A stretch of 64,000 nucleotides of DNA from Loigolactobacillus iwatensis. GTDB lineage: Bacteria; Bacillota; Bacilli; Lactobacillales; Lactobacillaceae. Positions 56,145 through 63,087 of the stretch are shown here, one piece after another. Under the pieces are notes generated by a model. That model saw only the letters and a list, made by a program, of their open reading frames with translations, did no database searches and was not told the DNA's origin. The DNA is taken from contig NZ_RHNP01000015.1 in assembly GCF_003950295.1 (NCBI RefSeq), forward strand, positions 1 through 64,000, given 5' to 3'. Each line of letters begins with the position of its first letter. Positions within the stretch are counted from its first letter, which is position 1. The position numbers were made by a program, and so were the translations under genes.

Positions 56145-56968
56145 TGTTGGTAGCCGCGCTTAACCCTATCGCTTTAAAATTTGGACCATTTGAGATTCAT
56201 TGGTATGGCGTGATTATTGCAACTGGTGTAGTTTTGGCCGTTGTGTTAGCAATGCGTGAGGCCGATCGCCGCCAAGTTTCTTCAGACGATTTATTTAACC
56301 TTATTTTATGGTCCTTGCCTTTTGCTTTAATTGGGGCCCGACTTTATTATGTTCTTTTTGAATGGCCGTATTATGCGGCCCACCCAGGTGAAATCATTGC
56401 AATTTGGCACGGGGGAATGGCAATTTATGGTAGTTTGATCGCATCAGCAATCGTTTTTTACGTATTTTGTCGGCGGCATCAGTTGCCAATTTGGTTAGTG
56501 CTGGATATTGCCGCGCCAACCGTCATTTTAGGGCAAGGTATTGGTCGCTGGGGGAACTTTATGAATCAGGAGGCCTTTGGTGCGCAAACATCACTTGCCT
56601 TTTTGCAGGGATTACACTTACCTAATTTTATCATTCAACAGATGTTTATTAATGGTGCTTACCGCCAACCTACTTTCTTGTATGAATCAGTTTGGGACCT
56701 GCTCGGTTTTGTTGTAATTATGAGCTTGCGTCATCGTAAAGGATTGTTTAAGCAGGGTGAAGTCTTTTTACTTTATGTTAGTTGGTACGCGTTTGGCCGT
56801 TTCTTTATTGAAGGAATGCGAACGGATAGTCTAATGCTCTTTAATCTACTCAGAGTTTCACAACTGCTTTCGCTTATTTTCTTTATTGTTGCAATTGGTT
56901 TATGGATTTGGCGCCGCTACAATGATCCGCTGCTGGTTGATTATTTAGCTGGCAATCAAAAGAAATAA
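56144..56968 (+). CDS. lgt: Prolipoprotein diacylglyceryl transferase
   Basis: A 274-residue membrane enzyme with seven segments and the Lgt signature [13 protein letters not shown], plus [10 protein letters not shown] near the start and RPTF/YESVWDL-type blocks. It transfers diacylglycerol from phosphatidylglycerol to the lipobox cysteine of prolipoproteins such as PstS. Start overlaps the hprK stop (TAATG). The order hprK-lgt-gpsA is widespread in lactobacilli. Confidence 0.95.
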   Translation: MLVAALNPIALKFGPFEIHWYGVIIATGVVLAVVLAMREADRRQVSSDDLFNLILWSLPFALIGARLYYVLFEWPYYAAHPGEIIAIWHGGMAIYGSLIASAIVFYVFCRRHQLPIWLVLDIAAPTVILGQGIGRWGNFMNQEAFGAQTSLAFLQGLHLPNFIIQQMFINGAYRQPTFLYESVWDLLGFVVIMSLRHRKGLFKQGEVFLLYVSWYAFGRFFIEGMRTDSLMLFNLLRVSQLLSLIFFIVAIGLWIWRRYNDPLLVDYLAGNQKK

Positions 56969-56995
56969 ACGATTTAAGAAGGAGTTTTTAACGTT

Positions 56996-58012
56996 ATGAC
57001 AGAAAAAATTGCTGTACTTGGTGCCGGTTCATGGGGGACCGTTTTAGCAAATCTATTAACGGAAAATGGTCACCAGGTCTCTCTTTGGGCTAACAAAGAA
57101 AAGTTAGTTACGGAAATTAATCAAGAGCACACCAACGTTCATTATTTACCGACATTCAAAATTAATCCTAAAGTGATAGCGACACTTAGCCTTGCAACAG
57201 CCTTACAAGACGTTGATCTAATTTTATTTGTAGTCCCAACTAATGCAATCCGCGAGGTGGCAAAAAAAGTAGTTACCGTTTTGAATGAAAACGGACGTAA
57301 ACCATTGATTATGCACGCCAGCAAGGGATTGGAACAAGGAACACATAAGCGCTTATCGCAGGTGTTAAGTGAAGAGATTCCTGAAAGTGAACGGCAAGCT
57401 TTAGTCGTGTTATCCGGTCCAAGTCACGCTGAAGATGTTGCTAATCGTGATTTAACCTCAATTACGGCGGCCTCCGCCGATCTTGAAGCAGCTAAGCAAG
57501 TCCAGCAGTTGTTTATGAATGATTATTTCCGGATTTACACCAATGATGATGTTATTGGTGTAGAAATGGGCGCAGCTTTAAAAAATGTCATTGCAATTGG
57601 CGCTGGTGCCTTACACGGTTTAGGCTACGGTGACAACACTAAGGCTGCTTTGATAACCCGGGGTTTGGCCGAGATCAGTCGTTTAGGGGTCGCCTTTGGT
57701 GCTAAGCCACTGACCTTTATCGGCCTATCAGGCGTCGGTGATCTAATCGTCACTTGTACCAGTGTTCATTCCCGTAATTGGCGAGCAGGCAATCAATTAG
57801 GTCAGGGCCAATCGCTTGAAACGATTTTAAAGAACATGGGAATGGTTGTTGAAGGTGTTTCAACAACCAAGGTTGCCCATGAACTTGCCCAGCAAAAAAA
57901 TATTGAAATGCCAATTACTACGGCTATTTATCACGTTCTTTATGAACATAAGAATATTCGCGATGAAATTACTTGTTTGATGCAACGTGAAGGAAAAACG
58001 GAAATGGATTAG
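56996..58012 (+). CDS. gpsA: Glycerol-3-phosphate dehydrogenase (NAD(P)+)
   Basis: A 338-residue GpsA. The nucleotide-binding [13 protein letters not shown] is at 9-21; [34 protein letters not shown] in part, and [14 protein letters not shown] with HSRNWR are family blocks including the catalytic lysine region. It reduces dihydroxyacetone phosphate to glycerol-3-phosphate for phospholipid synthesis. AAGGAG precedes the start, 27 bases after lgt. Confidence 0.95.
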   Translation: MTEKIAVLGAGSWGTVLANLLTENGHQVSLWANKEKLVTEINQEHTNVHYLPTFKINPKVIATLSLATALQDVDLILFVVPTNAIREVAKKVVTVLNENGRKPLIMHASKGLEQGTHKRLSQVLSEEIPESERQALVVLSGPSHAEDVANRDLTSITAASADLEAAKQVQQLFMNDYFRIYTNDDVIGVEMGAALKNVIAIGAGALHGLGYGDNTKAALITRGLAEISRLGVAFGAKPLTFIGLSGVGDLIVTCTSVHSRNWRAGNQLGQGQSLETILKNMGMVVEGVSTTKVAHELAQQKNIEMPITTAIYHVLYEHKNIRDEITCLMQREGKTEMD

Positions 58013-58017
58013 TATGG

Positions 58018-58066
58018 CAAGCACATTTACGCTAAATTAGTTAGGAAAGAATTAACTAAAATGATT
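58018..58066 (-). repeat. Dispersed repeat family A, fragment
   Basis: On the minus strand CCTAACTAATTTAGCGTAAATGTGCTTGCC matches the CTAATTTAGTGTAAACGTGCTTG core (position 58016-58051); the hairpin 3' arm is lost. It directly adjoins repeat B copy 3. Confidence 0.5.
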
Positions 58067-58076
58067 TCCAAACATG

Positions 58077-58253
58077 AAGCTGGGATAAAAGTTCCAGCTT
58101 TTTATTGTTTCCGAATATTACTCTAGAAGGTGCGCCAAAAGTCTGGGTTCACGCACCAACGTAAGCTAATTCAAGAACCATAGTACGGTTATTGGATTAG
58201 CTTACGTTATGTAGTGAACTAAAAATCTACTTTTGTTCCACCCCAGGCTGTTG
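58077..58253 (-). repeat. Dispersed repeat family B, copy 3 (inverted)
   Basis: Read on the minus strand it contains GTGGAACAAAAGTAGATTTT, ACCCAGACTTTTGGCGCACC, TTCTAGAGTAATATTCGG and a closing CCAGCTT hairpin. In the middle lies a near-perfect palindrome, AACGTAAGCTAAT to ATTAGCTTACGTT (58158-58208). On the plus strand AAGCTGG/CCAGCTT followed by TTTATT (58077-58104) can end the gpsA transcript. Confidence 0.72.
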
Positions 58254-58347
58254 ACATTTTATCTCAGGTAGGTTAATTTGACGGTGAGTCTTATTTAAGT
58301 TAGTTAACGCAGAATAATTTATTTTTTAAATAAAAGGAGTCGACGTA

Positions 58348-58755
58348 ATGGGTGAGGTTATCTCATTTCAGCCTTCATGTGAATTTTACTTTAATTTAGG
58401 AATGACAGCTTTTTCAAAGAATCGCTATAAAAAAGCGATTGTTTACCTTGAACGAGCGCAAACGTTAGCACAGACCGATGATGATTATGTTTTTGCCAAT
58501 TGTCAGTTAGCCATTTGTCTACAGTATGATAATCGCTACAATGAAGCAATTTCACAATTAGAGCAGCTAAATAATCATTACGGTAAGAATCATCCAGAAA
58601 TTCAATATTTTTTGGCTAATTGTTATGCATTTATGAACCAGTTTGAAGATAGCTTTCAGTGTGTTCAAAGGTACCTTACAAGCGGTCAACAGGAATTTAA
58701 AGCCGAGGCCATGGATTTACTATCCCAATTAAGGACTGAACTTGGTAACTTTTAG
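58348..58755 (+). CDS. Tetratricopeptide repeat protein
   Basis: A 135-residue soluble protein made of about three TPR units: FNLGMTAFSKNRYKKAIVYLERA, FANCQLAICLQYDNRYNEAISQLEQL and IQYFLANCYAFMNQFEDSFQCVQRYL, each given only by its core. It has no signal peptide. TPR arrays bind partner proteins; the partner is unknown. AAAAGGAG precedes the ATG. A TPR gene (yvcD) also precedes trxB in Bacillus, so the link is conserved. Confidence 0.82.
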   Translation: MGEVISFQPSCEFYFNLGMTAFSKNRYKKAIVYLERAQTLAQTDDDYVFANCQLAICLQYDNRYNEAISQLEQLNNHYGKNHPEIQYFLANCYAFMNQFEDSFQCVQRYLTSGQQEFKAEAMDLLSQLRTELGNF

Positions 58756-58830
58756 TAAGCAAACTATTAGACTTTCTGAAAGTGACAGCGTATGCTTAAT
58801 TTCAGAATCTAAATGATGGGAGTTGTGACC

Positions 58831-59778
58831 ATGACAAAAAAAGCTGATATCATCGTAATCGGTGCCGGCCCAGGTGGGTTAACGGCCGCACTTTATGCAT
58901 CTCGATCAAATTTATCGGTTATTATACTTGACCGCGGTATTTATGGCGGGCAAATGAACAATACAGCTGCAATTGAAAATTATCCAGGTTTCAAGTCAGT
59001 TCTTGGACCTGATTTAGCACAGAAAATGTATGATGGTGCAACTCAATTTGGCGCAGAATATGCTTACGGTAACGTTACCGGAATCAAGGATAACGGTGAC
59101 GTTAAGCTAATCAGCACTGATGATGGGGATTATGAGGCCAAAGCCGTCGTTATTGCAACTGGGGCGGAACACCGTAAATTAGAAATTCCTGGCGAAAACG
59201 ACTATAGTGGCCGGGGAGTTTCTTACTGTGCTGTCTGTGATGGCGCGTTCTTTAAAAATCGGGAAGTTGCCGTGATTGGTGGCGGTGATTCTGCGGTTGA
59301 AGAAGGTCTGTATTTAGCACAGTTAGCCTCTAAAGTAACGATTATTCATCGTCGTGATCAATTGCGAGCGCAAAAGATTATGCAGGATCGTGCTTTTGCT
59401 AATCCTAAGGTTAATTTTATTTGGAACGCTAATACTGAAGAAATCTTGGGTGATGATCAAAAAGTCACCGGTGTTCGTTACACCGACAAAGTATCCGGCG
59501 AAGCACACACACTACCAGCTAGTGGGGTCTTCATCTACGTTGGAATTAATGCTTTAACGGATAGTTTTACTGATCTAGGCATTCTCGATGATGCAGGTTG
59601 GGTAGTTACGGATGATCACATGCGTACTAAGGTTCCTGGGATCTTTGCCATTGGTGACGTTCGGCAGAAGGATCTACGTCAGATTACAACGTCGGTTGGT
59701 GATGGTGGTATGGCTGGTCAACAAGCATACGCCTACATTCAGGATTTGGCGGCCAAGGATAAAGAAACAATTTCATAA
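58831..59778 (+). CDS. trxB: Thioredoxin reductase
   Basis: A 315-residue flavoprotein. The FAD motif GAGPGG is at 11-16, the redox pair C133-AV-C136 and the NADPH-binding GGGDSAVEEGLYLA follow, and FAIGDVRQKDLRQI near the C-terminus closes the FAD site. It reduces thioredoxin with NADPH. I chose the ATG at 58831 after GGGAG, since the upstream ATG at 58813 adds residues not seen in relatives. Spx, encoded at the start of this window, activates trxB in Bacillus; no operator is visible here. Confidence 0.95.
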   Translation: MTKKADIIVIGAGPGGLTAALYASRSNLSVIILDRGIYGGQMNNTAAIENYPGFKSVLGPDLAQKMYDGATQFGAEYAYGNVTGIKDNGDVKLISTDDGDYEAKAVVIATGAEHRKLEIPGENDYSGRGVSYCAVCDGAFFKNREVAVIGGGDSAVEEGLYLAQLASKVTIIHRRDQLRAQKIMQDRAFANPKVNFIWNANTEEILGDDQKVTGVRYTDKVSGEAHTLPASGVFIYVGINALTDSFTDLGILDDAGWVVTDDHMRTKVPGIFAIGDVRQKDLRQITTSVGDGGMAGQQAYAYIQDLAAKDKETIS

Positions 59779-59790
59779 AGTTTTTATCTA

Positions 59791-59962
59791 AGGGGGTCGG
59801 CCAAAAGTCAGTTTTGGGTTCACAGCGTAACGAAAGCCAATCGTAGTATGGTTATTGAATTAGCTGTACTTGGGCACGCGGCCCCGGATTTTTGGTCCAC
59901 GTGCTTAGAGTAATGATTAGAAATAATTAAAAGGCAGGGCCAAAAGTCCTAGCCTTTTTTAA
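59791..59962 (+). repeat. Dispersed repeat family B, copy 4 (with terminator)
   Basis: Begins AAGGGGGTCGGCCAAAAGTC, keeps a diverged core (GGATTTTTGGTCCACGTGC, TTAGAGTAATG, AGAAATAATTAAAAGGC) and ends in the trxB terminator AAAAGGCAGG...CCTAGCCTTTTTT (59929-59960). It lies 12 bases after trxB. Confidence 0.68.
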
Positions 59963-60083
59963 TTTGTGTAAATTTACTAAGTTAAGTATTGCAGAACCTA
60001 ACTGAAAGTTAGCTAAACGTCGCAACTGATTATTAAATTTTGAGCAATTAATGAAATTATTCTGAGCTTTTTGGAGTTGTTTT

Positions 60084-60111
60084 ATAAAAGCGCTGCCTTT
60101 TGTAGTATACT
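60084..60111 (+). promoter_or_regulatory. pgcA promoter with cre-like site
   Basis: ATAAAAGCGCTGCCT (60084-60098) fits the CcpA cre consensus WTGNAANCGNWNNCW at all fixed positions but one. TATACT at 60106-60111 is a -10 box, so the cre-like site would cover the -35. A stem ACGTGG-GTTGA-CCACGT (60133-60149) lies in the leader. Confidence 0.4.
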
Positions 60112-60192
60112 AATTATTGAATTAAAGATCCGACGTGGGTTGACCACGTAAATTTTAAATAAGGATTTAATGACTTTAGGAGGTACGTTTTA

Positions 60193-61920
60193 ATGACATG
60201 GCAGGATACGTACAATACTTGGAAAAATTACACACGTTTAGATGCTGGGCTTAAGGCTGAGCTAGAACAATTAGCTGGTGATGAGGCTAATTTAAAGGAT
60301 GCTTTTTATGCACCAATGGAATTTGGTACAGCAGGTATGCGTGGTGTAATGGGCCCTGGAATCAACCGGATGAACATTTATACCGTTCGGCAAGCAACTG
60401 AAGGCTTAGCGTTAATGATGGATACCTTAGATGCTAAGACAAAGGCTCAAGGGGTCGCTATCAGCTTTGATTCCCGTTATAATTCTGAGGCCTTTGCGCA
60501 TGAGGCCGCTCATGTTTTGGGCGCCCACGGCATTCCATCTTTTGTATTTGACGCGCTACGGCCTACGCCAGAACTATCGTTTGCTGTTCGTAATTTAGGT
60601 ACCTACGCTGGTATTATGATTACTGCCAGCCATAACCCGAAGCAATATAATGGCTATAAAATTTACGGTCCGGATGGTGGTCAGATGCCACCAAAAGAGG
60701 CCGATTTAACAACTAGTTATGTTCGCAAAGTAACGGACCTATTTGCAATTAAAACGGTTGGTGAGCATGAATTGCGGGCTAAGCACTTATTAACGCTAAT
60801 TGGTGAAGATGTGGATGAAGCTTACTTGGCTAATATTAAATCCGTTACGATCAATCAAAAATTAATTGACGAAGTTGGTAGCAAGATGAAGTTGGTTTAT
60901 ACACCACTTCATGGCACTGGTAAAATGTTAGGCGAGCAAGCTTTGCGGAATGCTGGTTTCAGCCAATTTCGTTTAGTACCAGAGCAATCCATTTACGATC
61001 CAGAATTTGCTACTGTTGCTTACCCAAACCCTGAATTTCCAGAAACATTTGATCTAGCCATTGCACTGGGTAAAAAAGAGGACGCTGACATGTTAGTTGC
61101 CACTGATCCTGACGCCGACCGATTGGGAACGGCCGTGCGCCAACCCAATGGTGAATACCGTTTGTTAAATGGTAACCAGATTGCGGCCTTAATGCTTGAT
61201 TATATTTTGCGAGCTAATCAGGAAGCTGGAACCTTACCTAAGAACGCGGTTGCAATTAAATCCATTGTTTCAACTGAGTTGGCAGCTAAAATTGCTGAGC
61301 ACTATGGTGTCGAAATGATTAATGTTTTGACTGGTTTCAAATTTATTGCTGAAAAGATTAAAAATTATGAAGAAGACCATAGTCATACTTATATGTTTGG
61401 CTTTGAAGAAAGCTACGGTTCATTGATTAAACCATTCGTTCGGGATAAAGATGCCATTCAGGGTGTTCTTTTATTAGCCGAAATTACAGCTTATTATCAA
61501 AAACAAGGTAAAACGCTTTATGATGGTTTACAAGATTTGTTTAAACAGTATGGTTATTTTGCTGAAAAAACAATTTCACAAACTTTTGCTGGGGCTGAAG
61601 GCGCTGGTGAAATAAAGGCACTAATGACTAAGTTCCGGGAAGAACAACCTGAGAGCTTCAACGACGTTAAGGTCACTGCTTTACAAGATTTTCAGAACCA
61701 GGTAACTAATTTTGCGGATGGACACACTGAACCGATTAAGTTGCCAAAGTCCAATGTGCTTAAATATTTGTTGGCCGATGGGACTTGGATTGCTATTCGT
61801 CCTTCAGGAACTGAACCAAAAATTAAATTCTATGTTGGTACGGTTGGTACTAGTGAAGAAGACGCTCAAACTCGTTTAACGGCATTCGAACAGGCATTAA
61901 CTGCCTTTGCGGCTAAATAA
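60193..61920 (+). CDS. pgcA: Phosphoglucomutase (phospho-sugar mutase)
   Basis: A 575-residue alpha-D-phosphohexomutase. The catalytic serine is S146 in TASHNPKQYNGYK, the Mg-binding loop reads ATDPDADRLG, sugar recognition is FGFEESYG, and the phosphate-binding loop is RPSGTEPKIKFY near the end. It interconverts glucose-6-phosphate and glucose-1-phosphate for UDP-glucose, glycolipid and polysaccharide synthesis. AGGAGG precedes the start. Monocistronic, with a good terminator. Confidence 0.93.
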   Translation: MTWQDTYNTWKNYTRLDAGLKAELEQLAGDEANLKDAFYAPMEFGTAGMRGVMGPGINRMNIYTVRQATEGLALMMDTLDAKTKAQGVAISFDSRYNSEAFAHEAAHVLGAHGIPSFVFDALRPTPELSFAVRNLGTYAGIMITASHNPKQYNGYKIYGPDGGQMPPKEADLTTSYVRKVTDLFAIKTVGEHELRAKHLLTLIGEDVDEAYLANIKSVTINQKLIDEVGSKMKLVYTPLHGTGKMLGEQALRNAGFSQFRLVPEQSIYDPEFATVAYPNPEFPETFDLAIALGKKEDADMLVATDPDADRLGTAVRQPNGEYRLLNGNQIAALMLDYILRANQEAGTLPKNAVAIKSIVSTELAAKIAEHYGVEMINVLTGFKFIAEKIKNYEEDHSHTYMFGFEESYGSLIKPFVRDKDAIQGVLLLAEITAYYQKQGKTLYDGLQDLFKQYGYFAEKTISQTFAGAEGAGEIKALMTKFREEQPESFNDVKVTALQDFQNQVTNFADGHTEPIKLPKSNVLKYLLADGTWIAIRPSGTEPKIKFYVGTVGTSEEDAQTRLTAFEQALTAFAAK

Positions 61921-61964
61921 AATAAAAGTGGTGTGGTTATGACACGTTTTAATGAGTTAAAACG

Positions 61965-61986
61965 ATGGTGTAACTACACCATTTTT
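61965..61986 (+). terminator. Terminator of pgcA
   Basis: ATGGTGT-AACT-ACACCAT followed by TTTTG. An upstream GGTGTGG copy could form an alternative pairing. Confidence 0.75.
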
Positions 61987-62061
61987 GCTACTTAACTTGA
62001 AATTTAACCGAAAAAAACTGTAGAATAAGAACAATTTAATAGATGAAAGGACTGATTGGTT

Positions 62062-62697
62062 ATGGGAATGCACCAATATTTACAAAGCCTGAGCAATTTA
62101 GAAACAATTCAACGAGCACCGGGATATTTTAAATTTGAAGAGCATTCGGTGGCTGCTCATTCTTTTAAAGTTACTCAAGTAGCGCAGATGCTCGGCGATA
62201 TTGAGGAAAATGCCGGTCAAACTGTTGATTGGCGCTCATTATACGAAAAAGCATTGAACCATGATTATACAGAACGTTTTATTGGGGACATTAAAACGCC
62301 GGTAAAATACGCGACACCAGCACTTCGCAAAATGTTGGCTGAGGTTGACGATAACCTTACTGAGAATTTCATCGTTAATGAAATACCCACCGAATTTCAG
62401 AAAGCTTACCGGCGCCGATTGGGTGAAGGTAAGGATGACACATTGGAAGGCCGAATCTTATCAGTTTCTGATAAAGTAGATTTACTGTATGAATCTTTTG
62501 GTGAGATTCAAAAAGGTAATCCCGAAACAGTTTACACTAATATTTATCGGGAAAGCCTTCGGACAATTGTTAGATTTTCGGATATGGCAAGCGTTCAGTA
62601 TTTTATTAACCAGATTTTACCGGATTTATTGGCTGAAAAGTTTACTAATCGAGAAAAATTACGGCAAATTACACAGCAGATTATGCAGGTCAAGTAA
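62062..62697 (+). CDS. HD domain hydrolase (YfbR-like)
   Basis: A protein of about 211 residues with an HD-fold metal site: EEHSVAAHSFKV (first His), ALNHDYTERF (HD pair) and a later SDKVDLLYESF aspartate. The arrangement resembles YfbR-type 5'-deoxynucleotidases, which act on dNMPs; YfbR activity has not been shown for this group. The ATG at 62062 and an earlier TTG at 62056 are both possible starts after GAAAGGA. It stands alone between pgcA and the uvrB leader. Confidence 0.8.
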   Translation: MGMHQYLQSLSNLETIQRAPGYFKFEEHSVAAHSFKVTQVAQMLGDIEENAGQTVDWRSLYEKALNHDYTERFIGDIKTPVKYATPALRKMLAEVDDNLTENFIVNEIPTEFQKAYRRRLGEGKDDTLEGRILSVSDKVDLLYESFGEIQKGNPETVYTNIYRESLRTIVRFSDMASVQYFINQILPDLLAEKFTNREKLRQITQQIMQVK

Positions 62698-62713
62698 GCG
62701 AGCAAAACCATGG

Positions 62714-62739
62714 CGAAAATATGTTCGGTGTGATAGAAT
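62714..62739 (+). promoter_or_regulatory. LexA-like box and promoter of uvrB
   Basis: CGAAAATATGTTCG (62714-62727) differs at one base from the DinR/LexA palindrome CGAAC-N4-GTTCG. It is followed by an extended -10, TGATAGAAT (62731-62739). Transcription would start near 62746, giving a leader of about 340 bases. Confidence 0.65.
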
Positions 62740-62759
62740 GTAGACACTAATTTGGTTGT

Positions 62760-62863
62760 AGAGAGTGGAATGAAAAGGTGATGATTACGCTTAAAGAGGC
62801 CTCATCTTTTTGCAGCGAGTTTATAAATGGTTCGATCTATTTTATAAATAGCTGGCCACTCTC
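62760..62863 (+). other. Long-range inverted repeat in the uvrB leader
   Basis: GAGAGTGG near 62761 can pair with CCACTCTC near 62856, enclosing smaller stems such as CTATTT/AAATAG. This would fold the first part of the leader into one domain, just before the tandem units. No T-box sequence is present. Confidence 0.4.
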
Positions 62864-62881
62864 TTTCGTTTGGTTTGGAGA

Positions 62882-62980
62882 CCATGTTTCCAGGGCGCAA
62901 GTTACGCGCTAGTAGAATGGACATCATCCGAAAATAAGATTTTACGGTCACGTAAAATAGACATAGGTAATGAGGAGGTG
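62882..62980 (+). repeat. uvrB leader tandem unit 1
   Basis: A 99-bp unit holding, in order, a 17-residue peptide frame, a GCGC-7 bases-GCGC stem, the perfect hairpin ATTTTACG-GTCA-CGTAAAAT (62939-62958), and TAATGAGGAGGT. It differs from unit 2 at about nine bases, six of them clustered at 62894-62907. Confidence 0.85.
62884..62937 (+). CDS. Leader peptide 1 of uvrB
   Basis: An ATG-TAA frame of 17 residues, MFPGRKLRASRMDIIRK, preceded by TTTGGAG at short spacing. Its frame is kept in the second tandem unit despite base changes in the first half. Strongly basic, with no signal peptide. Translation is plausible but unproven; it could act by ribosome position on the leader rather than through the peptide. 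Confidence 0.45.
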   Translation: MFPGRKLRASRMDIIRK

Positions 62981-63081
62981 CCATGTTTCGAGTGCGCGAA
63001 CTGTGCGCTAGGAGAATGGACATCATCCGAAAATAGGATTTTACGGTCACGTAAAATAGACATATAGGTAATGAGGAGGTC
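62981..63081 (+). repeat. uvrB leader tandem unit 2
   Basis: A 101-bp repeat of unit 1 with a two-base TA insertion near 63062. The hairpin ATTTTACG-GTCA-CGTAAAAT (63038-63057) is identical to unit 1, and its terminal GAGGAGGT (63073-63080) is the ribosome site of uvrB. Confidence 0.85.
62983..63036 (+). CDS. Leader peptide 2 of uvrB
   Basis: An ATG-TAG frame of 17 residues, MFRVRELCARRMDIIRK, preceded by GAGGAGGT from unit 1 (three-base spacing, rather short). It shares residues 1-2, 5, 7, 9 and 11-17 with peptide 1. It ends 51 bases before the uvrB start. Expression unproven. Confidence 0.5.
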   Translation: MFRVRELCARRMDIIRK

Positions 63082-63087
63082 ACTTAC

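Noticed and set aside
62755-62880. T-box riboswitch upstream of uvrB
   Set aside because: The long structured leader is suggestive, but the T-box sequence and a terminator with T tract are absent, and uvrB is not an amino-acid gene.
62781-62912. A 43-codon frame in the uvrB leader beginning MITLKEASSF
   Set aside because: Its only purine run (AAGG) is two bases from the ATG, composition is odd, and it runs into the first tandem unit in another frame than the leader peptide.
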